Positions 1 to 11,900 of a stretch of 64,000 nt of DNA are shown here, one piece after another. The notes beneath the pieces were generated by a model. It ran no database searches. It was given only the letters and a program-made list of their open reading frames with translations, and had not been told where the DNA came from. The stretch comes from Gonocerus acuteangulatus. Its lineage: Eukaryota; Arthropoda; Insecta; Hemiptera; Coreidae. The DNA lies in contig OX328128.1 of assembly GCA_946811695.1 (NCBI GenBank), forward strand, positions 80,105,666 to 80,169,665. Direction: 5' to 3'. Every line of letters begins with the position of its first letter. Within the stretch, counting starts at the first letter, position 1. The position numbers were made by a program, and so were the translations under genes.

Positions 1-160
1 TGGCGTAAGTGGTGGCTCGTATGATTCTGTGCAACCACCACTGTGGCAACACCGGTTGCACCACTGTGTTGGCCCATTGTGCAAAGGTCCTAAAAGTATC
101 TGTCAGTGAGTGATATATTGTTTTTTCTTATTTCTTTATTAATTTTTGTTATTATTTTAG
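1..160 (+). other. Intron of the ITIH-like gene (window edge)
   Basis: A consensus splice donor GTAAGT occurs at position 5, so the first four bases may be the end of an upstream exon. The interval then runs to the T-rich acceptor at 160. No coding signal is seen between. Confidence 0.4.
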
Positions 161-3100
161 GTTCACAACTTAGATTCTCCAACGGGGAGTGTGGTATTGC
201 CTCCAGACACCGCAATCAGGAAGAACTCAGACATCCCTCCTCCGTATCCGACGTCCAGCGAGTACATAGGGAAAGCGAAACAGGTCATAAGCAAGATGTC
301 ATCAGGTGGTGGTAAGAGGGCGCTGCATCCCTTCTATGTTTAACATTAGTTCTATCTCATGTAAGCGACTTTACGGAGTCTCAACTTGGCATGGACTTCA
401 TTCTCATAGTTTGCCCTTTTCCGCAAACGTGTTATATCTGATTACGATATGTTTTTAGGAACAAATATATACGATGCGTTGAGAAATGCAATTATTGTCG
501 CCCATTCGGGAGTGGAGAGGATAAAGAAGGAAGAAGGGGATGCAGAAAAAGAAGATACCCTCGAACCTATAATAATATTCCTCACAGATGGAGATCCAAC
601 TGTCGGAATAACAAAGCACAGCAGGATTCTTTCAATGGTCAAGGAATATAATAATCCAAGGTAGACCAGATAAATCTACTAAAAATAAGTAATAATTAAA
701 TTTACTAATTAAGTAAATTTTAAAGCAACTTTTAATTTTTAAATAGGTGTTCTATATTTTCGCTGGGATTCGGAACTGGAGCAGACATGAGGTTCTTAAG
801 AAAGCTTTCTCTCGGAAATGCTGGATTTGCAAGGAGTATTTACGAAGCTTCAGATGCCGCTCTACAGCTCAGCAATTTCTACAAAGAAGTCGCTTCACCC
901 TTGCTCTCAAATGTCTCCTTCTCCTATCTTCCTGGTCAGGTAATATTACTTTCTTATGTATTTTATTAAATGTATCGTAATTTTCAGTATCTAGTATGTA
1001 GATTTGAAGAAATGTTTCAACAATTCTTTTATGAGTGCAGCCCCAATAGATACATTGGTTCAGAAAGTTTTAACTAAAGTGGTAGTACATTAAATATGAA
1101 AATTAAAATTCTTCTCTTTATATTATATATTTCACTTTATATTGTCCATTTTTCATCAATCTATCAAATATATGCTCAAATTGAAGAGAAATCAAGCATA
1201 ATGAAAAATCCACTTCTGCAATAAAATCAATCATTCCAAATCTTATTATTATTATAGGGGTTGTCTCCTCACTCTCCTGGGATAAATTCTTTCGGGGGTT
1301 GCCCACCGAAAGAATTATTTTATTTTATTTTTTTTTTTTATAACGGGTGTTAGTTGTATTTGGAATGAGTACGTTGGTCAAGATTAGGAGGGCTGTACCC
1401 CTTTCGTAATCTAATTTATACAAATTGTTCTTCTTTATGGTCAAGTCCTGGTATTTTTGCAGTTTCTCAGCATTTTTTGCAGATCTGTATATGACCTTGT
1501 GTCAGTATAAGTGTTTACTGTACAGTATGAGTTGCGTGTGCTGTGCACTGCTACTCGGGAAGGGAGGGTTGTAAAGCTCCAAGCAACCGCACATATCAGT
1601 CGCTCCCTGCCTGGCCCTAAGATTACTATTATTGTTATTATTAAACTATATTCTTGATTTTTATTTAAATTTATTTTAGGTAATTCCTGGAACGATGACA
1701 AAAGATAAATTTTCATCTCTGTTCCTTGGTTCAGAATTAGTAGTTGCTGGGAAACTAGCTGGAAAGAACGACATTGAAGCAAACATCCAAGGAACGACTG
1801 TCAATGGAACAACAACATTCCAAGCTCAGGTATTTCATTTGTAGTGGAAGGGATTGATATTAATATATAGAAAGATAGTATAATTTGTTGGCCAAATTAT
1901 AGTGAATTCGATTTCTTTCACCCCCAAAAACCAATCCACATATATTAACATCTATAATTTTTTGTCAAGCACATTAAAACCAGAGATATCTTTTTGAATA
2001 ATACAGTTTTATAAATAGAAAACTCTGAGTTGATAGCATCAACAATTTTCAATGAGAAACCACCATAAAACAGGTCAAAATTAGTAATTTCAGAAGAGCA
2101 GAGGGAGATCGAGAGTGAAAGGGTGAAGAGGTTCTGGGAAGGGAAGAAGAGAGGAAGAAAAGGTTGACCAGAAAGTCTTCGGATTCATGAGGTCCACAGT
2201 TGGTCGCATTAAAAAAAAAATCTATTTAATGCTTGCCTAATCCTTTGGTGAAATCCCTAATGAGTAATTTCAGCGATTAATTGAGAGCTCTTGATAAGCT
2301 TCGAGAGTAACCTCGTGAACGCATTCCTGTCAATTGTAAAATATAAGTTATGGTCCTCCAATGAATACCGCTGGCTGAGAGGCTCATTTTTCAATATACA
2401 TACTTACAATTTTTTATACTAGAAGATATTTAAAAAAAAAAAAATCAAACAAGATATTTTTGCTTAAGGCAATGTTAGTAGAACTCTCTCCATCCTGACA
2501 CTCTCAGCCTAGTCAGGTCCTCCTCTACGTCATCCAGCCATCTTCTCCATGGTCGGCCGACTCTCCTCCTCTTTCCTATGACCTTACTATGCAACATTTT
2601 GCTCGGCATTCTATCATCTGGCATCCTTTCGACGTGGCCCAACCATTCGAGACGTCGGGCTTTGATGAAACGTGTCACATTTTCGCTTTCATATAGATTG
2701 TAAAGCTCTTAATTTTTCTAAGCCTATGAGTGAGAGTTGGTATAAAAAATTGGGCCATAAATCTTTCTTAATATCTTACGTTCTAGGAAGTATACAATTT
2801 ATTTTACATATGTCAAAATTAGTCTAATTAAGGTCTTATGAAGTCGAGTCTTTGAGCTTCTTGACAAATATGGGGTCTTAAACAGTTTTATATTAACAAA
2901 GTACACATGATTTGCGGCCATTACTCTTCTGCTAACTTCTTGTATTATTTTATTCTCACAATTCGATTCGGACACTAAAAAAATAAAGCTCTCAACTTGT
3001 TCAAATTTGTATTCCTCCGTCTGGAAATCCGAGGGGGTCACATCCTGTACTATTAGTAGTCATATATTTAGTTTATCTTTCATTGATTCTCAGCCCAATT

Positions 3101-6100
3101 TTTTTGCTATCATCATTCAGAATGTGAAACATCTCATTCAGTGCTGGAACACTGCCAGCTACCAGACATACCGATGGCCTAGAATTAAAACCTCGTATCT
3201 AAAAAAAGAAAAAAGTAGATACCTTTTATACGTTATGGGATGGATATTATGGCTACTGGGAAAGATAAAAGATTTTATTCTTTGTCGATAGAGCCCAGCA
3301 TGAGTAAGATTAAGTTTCTTTGATACTCGAGTATTGTGAAATAGGAGCTTATCAATCTAATAACGTATAAAAGTTATTAAGGTTTTTTTTTTAGATACAA
3401 GGTGTTCATTCTAGGCCATTGATTTATCATCTGCATATGCACACACCTTGTTTCTTTAGTACAGAATGTTTCCAGTAAGGTTAAGCTCTGAACTACTTTC
3501 ATTTCAGTGTGCTAGAATACATAATTTCTCATATTCAATTCTTGTCACATAATACACCTCATGAAATCAATATACAGACCTCACAAAACTCTGCCTAATC
3601 CGAACAGGGTTTGGTCCCAATTAGTTTGGAATAATGGGACTCTATTGTAGGTATAGATTTTACCAAAATATTACACTAATTTAAGGAGAATTATCAATAA
3701 ATTTTGACTAATATTTTTAAAGGTGCTAAGAGATATCCCTGATGACATTTCTACAATTGAGTACTTGGAGAGCAATAAGACAACGGAAGAGTTACAGGAG
3801 GAACTGAAAGGCGATGATAAAAGGAAAAAGAAGAAGAAATTCCTACAAACAAACCTTGAGAGAGTTTGGGCTTACTTGTCTATTCAGCAATTAGCTGATA
3901 GGGTAGAAGCTCTCGAAGGGAATTCTGAATTGCAAAAAGATATTCAAAAACAGGCTGTCAACTTAGCATTAAAGGTAAAATTCAAAAATTAGAAAGCAAG
4001 TAATTGTTTGATGAAAATGAATTATCTGCTACAACATTTGTGTGTGTGTGTGTATATATATAGCAGGGGTGGCCAAGCTCCTTGATAGTCCGAGTCATTT
4101 TTCAAAATTTAAAATTTGTTTGTAATGTTTTATGTGATTAGGAACACAAAAAGCAATAATTTAAATTTATTAAATCAAAAAAGTACAAGTACCAGATGAT
4201 CGTTCAATTTTTTTAAAAATAAAGTAACTAAATAATATTTGTTTTCCTTGGAGAATTTGAATGATCTTCCTTTGAAAGATTGTTCACTAAATAATAAGTA
4301 CTGCTCACCTTTGTAAGTCTTGGAATTCTTTGAAAATAAAAGAGTTGTTGTTTGTATTGGTCCAGAGAGAGAGGTCTTCTTTTAGCATTTTATTCAGCGT
4401 CTATATTAAGGAACTATTTAACTGTCTCATTAAAAAAAGTATTATTACAGAGGAACCTGGATCTAATTATTATCCTAGTCCTTAGAATTTATCATTAATT
4501 GTAATATATTTGTAGCCCATCCATCAATAAAATAGAACTATGAAAAATAATATAAGAATTACTTTTCAATAGCAGTAAAAATTGTCACAATTTTTATTTC
4601 AGTACAAATTTGTGACTCCGTTTACTTCACTAGTTGTCGTGAAGCCAAATAAGACTGAAGAAGTGAATAGTGAAAAAATGAGCCCAGGTAAGCTGAATGA
4701 GATGTTTTACTGTAAAATATGAAAATTCATTCCTCTAAATAATTTTGAATAACATAATAAATAATTTTGTTTTCAGCCGATCTCCCTTTTAAAAATAAGG
4801 TAGCTTACCTTCAAGGAGCTTTATATGGATTCCCTTCACAATATTCACGTATGTATTTAAATAGCTGTTATTTTTAATTTGATTATATAATTAAAAAGGC
4901 CCAGTGGCCATGAGTGTTAAGGCATGAGCACAACACTCCATGCCAAGGGTCGTGGGTTTGATTCCCACTAGGGGTGGTGGCTTTTCTTTGGAAAAAATAA
5001 AAGGCATCAGCCCTATCCTGAGTAGAAAAGGGTGGTGACCAATAGATAACCCATCCTAAAATTCTGAGTTAATTATAATAGACAGTAAAATTTAAATAAA
5101 AATGTAGTTAAAAAATGAATGAATTATAATAGACCTAACTATTTACGATCAATCAAATTTCTAATTAAATTGATGTAAGGAGGCAGATTAACAAGGATGG
5201 GAATTAAGAGATAGATAATTAGGAAATATTTTAGAGAATCGGAATCCCTTTTCCAAGCTTTAAATTACTGATACATACATAACCATCAGATAAAATTTCA
5301 AAGATGAGAGCCAGGTTGAGTGAGAGAAAGAGAGCTAGTTAGAGTGACTATTATCAATTTGGGAGGTAAGAGAATATTGAGCTGACGTATCTTCGACCAA
5401 CATATGAGCCGAGTTCACATGAGCTGGTGTGGACTCTGACCTGCATGAAGTAAGCCGGGCCTTATAAACCCTTCACCCCCACCACTGCTCTAGCTCGTGG
5501 CTGGACGAGATAATTCTCATCAGGTCTTAGACCTTACAGGAATTACCTTACGTATCTGCCATGTGCAGTGCAATTCAGTCTTTTGAAATGTTTTTGTCTC
5601 CTTTTCTTTAATTTAAACCATTGTCAATATATTTAACCATTCATTCTGTTTCAGCATCACGAGTAGATGTGATTTCATCTCAATCATTGCCACCAAACTA
5701 CTCATCTACAGCAACAATCGACAGGTTCGATGGAGGTAAAGGTTCAATTACCGAATAAATTATTATTAGAGGTTTTGGGTTTTCTATCTTTCCTAGGATT
5801 GGAATTATTATTTTAAAATTATGTTCCAACTTTTTCATTCTAATTTTCAATCAATATCCTTTTCTCCATTCCTATCTTCTTCCTAAAGGAATTGGTAGAT
5901 CTTATCCTTAATTTGTAACTATGAAGAGACAGTTTAAATACTTCTACATGAAAACGACTCATTTTCCAATGTTCTTTCATTAGTGCAATTTCAATAGATT
6001 CATTTGCTTGGAAAGCGCTAAAAGACAAAACAAAACAAAGGTAGTTGTAGAAAGCACAAATGCATTACAAGTTAGAACCAAACCAAAACATCCTGTTTAC

Positions 6101-8017
6101 TAAACCTTACCGATTTGTTTTAAACAGGTGAAGATGACATATACCACAGTTCTACCGAAGAAGATTACGGGATAACTGAAAGCGGAAGTAGACTTTACTT
6201 GGAAGACATTTCCTGGTTAGGAGATGTTTATTCTTGGCAAAACTCTACGATATCTCTTCCAAAAGGAGAAAACAACGCAACACAAACTTACCTCTTCATG
6301 AATGCCACGGTGAGAAAAGTTATTCAGCATTATTCTAGACTTTTTAAAATCAGAAGTGATTCAAAGTCCTTTATAAGAGATCAATTGTGTAAAATTAGTC
6401 AGGTGGAGAATTTTAACTGAAAATCTATAAATGAATTTAGATGTAATTGAAATAAAGTTTAACCTCTGGTGTGTATAAAGTGTCTGACAATCATTAAAAT
6501 GTTCCGTCTACTATTCCTTTTCATTTCGAGTGTGGCCATATCTTAAATGGTAGAAAACATACTATTTTGGTTAGTTGGCTGTTGAAGGTTCATCATATTA
6601 ACTAGGATGAAGAACAGATCAAACACCTCCATTTTAAATTTCCTTTATTTGACAAAACAAGAGTCATATATAATTGATTAAAAATATTTACAAGAATCTG
6701 AAGGTTTTATTGAAATCACCAGTGCAAAATGCTACAAACTTATTTTACAACCCAATATATATATGGTTTTTGTTTTTTATATTTTGGGTTTGGTTTCCAC
6801 TTTTTATATTTTATATATTGATAAAGTGAAGTATTTTTGTTTTTCATTGAAATATTGCTTTTTTATGTTGCAGTCAGGAGATTATCAAGGAGAGAAATGC
6901 ACTCTGACTGATAATATTGAAGGTGTGTGCAGGCATGTGACAGACTGCATTCTTCCGCAATTTGCTTTCTCCCTTCAAGAGTACATGCACAACTATTTCT
7001 GCCTTATTCCTGGAGGGTAAAATAATATTTATTTAATTGCACTTTTAAAAAAATGCAATATTTACTATAAAATTGGGTTAATTAGACAGTAGAGAATCAC
7101 AATACTTGTGCAAATAGGACTTTGTTCGGATAAATTATAATTTTCAGAAGAAATTACAAGTTGCACATTACATTTTTATCTGCTTCTAACTGAAGACTCC
7201 CAGTGCTTAAACCAGAGCTAAGTAATATTTCATTTTTTTTTTTTTATTAATGCTTAACACGAATTAAGTGCCTCATAGCACGAGCAAGGACTTGAAAGAA
7301 AGTGTTTGACAGACACAAGGGAAATTTCAGTGAAATTTGTTGGCAGCAATGAGCATCTATGTCTAGATGATCAATGCTGCCAACATACTTCACTCAAATT
7401 TCCATCTCTATCTCGGAGCAGCTTACTCTGGACTTCTTCTGAAATTCCTGACTCAACTGTACACGGCCAGTCGGAAGAAGTTGCGAGCTGTAGGAGGGCA
7501 CTGAGAATAAGATTGTGCCCTCTTCTAGCTCGGAGCAGTTAACTCTGGACTTCTTCCAAATATCCTGACAGGCAAACATATAAGGCCAGTCGGAAGACTT
7601 TCCGAGCTATAGGAGGGTTCTGAGAATGAGGTTATGACCTCCTCTAGCTCGGGGGAGTTCACTCTGGACTTCTTCCGAATATCCTGACAGTCAACTGTAC
7701 ATGGTTGAGTCGGAAGACTTTCCGAGCTAGAAGAGGGCTCTGAGAATGAGGTCATGACCCTCAAAATGACTGTGTCAATAAAATACATACAGTGGAGGTT
7801 GTTATGATGAGTTCTCTTCATCCTAATTCAGTATTATAAATCTTCACCAGCCAACCGACCTCAATTGCAACTAGTTATTTCTTGTTTCAGCTTTGCAGGA
7901 GCTTGCTGCCCAGAGTTAGTAGATACATCCACGCCCTACCTATATCCAACAACGGGGTCAGCAGACAGCAGCGAGTCATGGACAGTAACTCCGTCGACTA
8001 CAGCTCCTACCGACTGA
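161..8017 (+). CDS. Inter-alpha-trypsin inhibitor heavy chain-like protein with C-terminal CLIP-like domain (3' part of gene, 11 exons)
   Basis: Exons 161-311, 459-660, 747-939, 1680-1829, 3723-3974, 4603-4687, 4777-4848, 5655-5735, 6128-6309, 6874-7016 and 7891-8017 have GT/AG borders and join in one frame to 545 residues plus TGA. The N-terminus lies upstream of the window. Residues about 1-180 are the end of a von Willebrand factor A domain, with GGTN at 50-53 and LTDGDP at 92-97 matching MIDAS metal-site motifs. The following stretch (FSLGFG, then the GSELVVAG-type segment, then the WAYLSIQQL segment and YKFVTPFTSLVV) follows the ITIH family order. A lysine-rich coiled-coil-like piece lies near 260-300. 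The end is unusual: cysteines 465, 475, 481, 499, 509 and 510 have CLIP-domain spacing, followed by a Ser/Thr-rich tail, and I see no vertebrate-type ITIH C-terminal domain. ITIH proteins are secreted and bind hyaluronan or matrix. The role of the CLIP module here is inferred only. Confidence 0.9.
2475..3050 (-). pseudogene. LINE reverse-transcriptase C-terminal remnant in ITIH intron
   Basis: Read on the minus strand, 3041-2799 encodes a peptide with a FEQVESFIFL stretch, a run of RRVMAANHVYF type and a KTRLHKTLIRLILTY segment. These match the region after the palm domain of insect non-LTR reverse transcriptases. Then 2678-2475 encodes the typical terminal block RRLEWLGHVERMPDDRMP followed by GRPWRRWLDDVEEDL. 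The two blocks are in separate frames with stops between them, so this is a dead 3' fragment lying antisense in the intron. The clade (RTE- or Jockey-like) cannot be fixed by eye. Confidence 0.75.
3172..3430. mobile_element. MITE with about 65-bp imperfect inverted repeats
   Basis: The sequence from about 3172 (ATGGCCTAGAATTAAAACCT, then GTATCTAAAAAAAG, then TTTTATACGTTAT) recurs inverted at 3360-3430. It sits in ITIH intron 4 next to the LINE remnant. No transposase is present. Confidence 0.6.
4064..4200 (+). mobile_element. Truncated left end of a hAT-like element
   Basis: CAGGGGTGGCCAAGCTCC at 4064 matches the terminal motif used by many hAT elements (CAGGGGTGGCCAA). No matching right end was found, so it is a solo or decayed end. 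A short GT/AT microsatellite precedes it. Confidence 0.4.
4898..5105 (+). mobile_element. tRNA-derived SINE, family A, copy 1
   Basis: The head has an A-box-like segment (GGCCATGAGTGTTAAGGC) and a B-box close to GGTTTGATTCC, then the family body (GGGTGGTGGCTTTTCTTT, GGCATCAGCCCTATCCTG, GATAACCCATCCTAAAATTC) and an AT-rich tail. Other copies are at 29084, 32686, 46017 and 63712 (inverted). It lies in an ITIH intron. Confidence 0.85.
6459..6490 (+). mobile_element. Solo end of the TTAA palindromic MITE
   Basis: TTAACCTCTGGTGTGTATAA followed by AGTGTCTGACA matches the end of the MITE at 47666-47820. No partner arm is adjacent. Confidence 0.5.
7301..7405. mobile_element. Partial copy of the TTAA palindromic MITE
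   Basis: Both arms (GACAGACACAAGGGAAATTT and GCTGCCAACATACTTCACT) and the centre ATCTATGTCTAGATGAT are present but degenerate, and the outer ends are lost. Related to the copies at 8303 and 47666. Confidence 0.7.
7412..7765. repeat. Tandem repeat, three units of about 117-120 bp
   Basis: Units start at 7412, 7529 and 7649, each beginning CTCGG, containing ACTCTGGACTTCTTC and AGTCGGAAGA and ending in CCTCTAGCTC-like sequence. The open reading frames here are a by-product of repetition. The array lies in the last ITIH intron. Confidence 0.85.
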
Positions 8018-8255
8018 AACAATAGACAAGATTTTTTCAAGTATTCCTATACTTGTTGTACAATGACTGTAATATGATTGTAGATAATTTATTGAAAGCA
8101 TTAGAGTTAGATGAAAAGTGTAATTTATATTGTAATTAAAATAGGCTTAAGGAAGTAGGAAGATTAGATTTTTAATTTTTTATTTTGTGTATATTATCCT
8201 AACAAAACATTCCAACAATTTTTTTCATGACTTAAGATGTTCCTATTGTCAAAAT

Positions 8256-8271
8256 AATAAAAAAAAATAAA
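8256..8271 (+). promoter_or_regulatory. Candidate polyadenylation signals of the ITIH-like gene
   Basis: AATAAA occurs at 8256-8261 and 8266-8271, about 240 bp after the stop codon. No closer canonical signal was seen. Assignment is by position only. Confidence 0.4.
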
Positions 8272-8302
8272 TATGACATATTTCAATTATTTTTTAACAT
8301 AA

Positions 8303-8457
8303 CCCCTAGGGTGTATAAAATGCCTGACTGATACAAGGGAAATTTCAGTGAAGTATGTTGGTAGCAGTGAGCATTTAGAGTCTAGATGCTAACTGCTGCC
8401 AACATACGTCACTGAAATTTCCCTTGTGTCTGTCAGACACATTATATACACCAGGGG
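8303..8457. mobile_element. Palindromic MITE (piggyBac-like termini), copy 2
   Basis: A hairpin element whose arms run from CCCTAGGGTGTATAAAATG to ACACCAGGGG with centre TAGAGTCTAGATG. The arms carry GATACAAGGGAAATTTCAG and its inverse. The flanking TTAA is mutated here, unlike the copy at 47666. Confidence 0.8.
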
Positions 8458-8946
8458 TAAAGACCAAAATTCTTCCTTTCTTCCCTTTTTTGTATTTAAT
8501 ATTTGACATTGAAGATGTTACCTTAAGTGAATAGTTGACACAAGTGAAACAGTACATTAAGCTGTATATTAAGAAGATTGGAACTATTTTCGGGTATTTG
8601 ATTAAACCAAGGACCAAGAAACCAAAGCATTTGTGACAGGATATTCTAAATAAAGGTGGATTTCTTCACTCACTTATTAATCCAATCACGAGACACAACA
8701 GTTCCTAAACCATCTCCTTTCTAAGAAAAATGCAGTGTTCGTAGATGGAATGGTGGACTGAACCAACCACTTTTTCTCTCTGCAAATGCGATCTTTGGAC
8801 TTTGGACCGGCACAAGTGGAACTTTTTTTATTTTTGTTTTTTTTTGCAATTTGAAATTGGTTTTAAAAAATAATAAATTAACTTTTTACTTGTTTTTCAA
8901 ACACATTTTTTTTAATATTATTATTTAATGTTAATATATAATACAG

Positions 8947-11900
8947 GTAGCTCCCGTCACCGAGCTACTATAGTAGCTCATGGTCCAGGGAGCCCACCTC
9001 TCATCGAGCTACTGTAGTAGCTCATGGTCGGGGAGCCCGCCTCTCATCGAGCTACTATAGTAGCTCATGGTCGGGGAGCCCGCCTCTCATCGAGCTACTA
9101 TAGTAGCTCATGGTCCAGGGAGCCCGCCTCTCATCGAGCTAATATAGTAGCTCATGGTCCAGGGAGCCCGCCTCTCATCGAGCTAATATAGTAACTCATG
9201 GTCGGGGAGCCCGCCTCTCATCGAGCTACTATAGTAGCTCATGGTCGGGGAGCCCGCCTCTCATCGAGCTACTATAGTAGCTCATGGTCGGAGAGCCTTC
9301 CTCTCACCGAGCTACTATAGTAGCTCATGGTCCAGAGAGCCCGCCTCTCACCGAGCTACTATAGTAGCTCATGGTCCAGGGAGCCCGCCTCTCACCAAGC
9401 TACTATAGTAGCTCATGGTCCAGGGAGCCCGCCTCTCATCGAGCTACTATAGTAGCTCATGGTCCAGGGAGCCCACCTCTCACCGAGCTACTATAGTAGC
9501 TCATGGTCCAGGGAGCCCGCCTCTCATCGAGCTACTATAGTAGCTCATGGTCCAGGGAGCCCCCCTCTCATCGAGCTACTATAGTAGCTCATGGTCCAGG
9601 GAGCCCGCCTCTCATCGAGCTACTATAGTAGCTCATGGTCCAGGGAGCCCACCTCTCATCGAGCTACTATAGTAGCTCATGGTCCAGGTAGCCCACCTCT
9701 CATCGAGCTACTATAGTAGCTCATGGTCCAGGGAGCCCACCTCTCATCGAGCTACTATAGTAGCTCATGGTCCAGGTAGCCCACCTCTCATCGAGCTACT
9801 ATAGTAGCTCATGGTCGGGGAGCCCACCTCTCATCGAGCTACTATAGTAGCTCATGGTCCAGGGAGCCCGCCTCTCATCGAGCTACTATAGTAGCTCATG
9901 GTCCAGGGAGCCCACCTCTCATCGAGCTACTATAGTAGCTCATGGTCCAGGTAGCCCACCTCTCATCGAGCTACTATAGTAGCTCATGGTCCAGGGAGCC
10001 CACCTCTCATCGAGCTACTATAGTAGCTCATGGTCCAGGGAGCCCACCTCTCATCGAGCTACTATAGTAGCTCATGGTCGGGGAGCCCACCTCTCATCGA
10101 GCTACTATAGTAGCTCATGGTCCAGGGAGCCCGCCTCTCATCGAGCTACTATAGTAGCTCATGGTCCAGGGAGCCCACCTCTCATCGAGCTACTATAGAA
10201 GCTCATGGTCGAGGTAGCCCACCTCTCATCGAGCTACTATAGTAGCTCATGGTCCAGGGAGCCCACCTCTCACCGAGCTACTATAGTAGCTCATGGTCCA
10301 GGGAGCCCGCCTCTCACCGAGCTACTATAGTAGCTCATGGTCCAGGGAGCCCACCTCTCATCGAGCTACTATAGTAGCTCATGGTCCAGGTAGCCCACCT
10401 CTCATCGAGCTACTATAGTAGCTCATGGTCCAGGGAGCCCGCCTCTCACCGAGCTACTATAGTAGCTCATGGTCCAGGGAGCCCGCCTCTCACCGAACTA
10501 CTATAGTAGCTCATGGTCCAGGGAGCCCGCCTCTCATCGAGCTACTATAGTAGCTCATGGTCCAGGGAGCCAACCTCTCATCGAGCTACTATAGTAGCTC
10601 ATGGTCCAGGTAGCCCACCTCTCATCGAGCTACTATAGTAGCTCATGGTCCAGGGAGCCCACCTCTCATCGAGCTACTATAGTAGCTCATGGTCCAGGGA
10701 GCCCACCTCTCATCGAGCTACTATAGTAGCTCATGGTCGGGGAGCCCACCTCTCATCGAGCTACTATAGTAGCTCATGGTCCAGGGAGCCCACCTCTCAT
10801 CGAGCTACTATAGTAGCTCATGGTCGGGGAGCCCGCTTCTCACCGAGCTACTATAGTAGCTCATGGTCCAGGGAGCCCACCTCTCATCGAGCTACTATAG
10901 TAGCTCATGGTCCAGGGAGCCCACCTCTCATCGAGCTACTATAGTAGCTCATGGTCCAGGGAGCCCGCCTCTCATCGAGCTACTATAGTAGGTCATGGTC
11001 CAGGGAGCCCACCTCTCATCGAGCTACTATAGTAGCTCATGGTCGGGGAGCCCACCTCTCATCGAGCTACTATAGTAGCTCATGGTCGGGGAGCCCACCT
11101 CTCATCGAGCTACTATAGTAGCTCATGGTCCAGGGAGCCCACCTCTCATCGAGCTACTATAGTAGCTCATGGTCGGGGAGCCCACCTCTCATCGAGCTAC
11201 TATAGTAGCTCATGGTCGGGGAGCCCGCCTCTCACCGAGCTACTATAGTAGCTCATGGTCGGGGAGCCCGCCTCTCATCGAGCTACTATAGTAGCTCATG
11301 GTCGGGGAGCCCACCTCTCATCGAGCTACTATAGTAGCTCATGGTCGGGGAGCCCACCTCTCATCGAGCTACTATAGTAGCTCATGGTCGGGGAGCCCAC
11401 CTCTCATCGAGCTACTATAGTAGCTCATGGTCGGGGAGCCCGCCTCTCATCGAGCTACTATAGTAGCTCATGGTCGGGGAGCCCGCCTCTCATCGAGCTA
11501 CTATAGTAGCTCATGGTCGGAGAGCCTTCCTCTCACCGAGCTACTATAGTAGCTCATGGTCCAGAGAGCCCGCCTCTCACCGAGCTACTATAGTAGCTCA
11601 TGGTCCAGGGAGCCCGCCTCTCACCGAGCTACTATAGTAACTCATGGTCCAGGGAGCCCGCCTCTCATCGAGCTACTATAGTAGCTCATGGTCCAGGGAG
11701 CCCACCTCTCATCGAGCTACTATAGTAGCTCATGGTCCAGGGAGCCCACCTCTCATCGAGCTACTATAGTAGCTCATGGTCGGGGAGCCCACCTCTCATC
11801 GAGCTACTATAGTAGCTCATGGTCGGGGAGCCCGCCTCTCATCGAGCTACTATAGTAGCTCATGGTCCAGGGAGCCCACCTCTCATCGAGCTACTATAGT

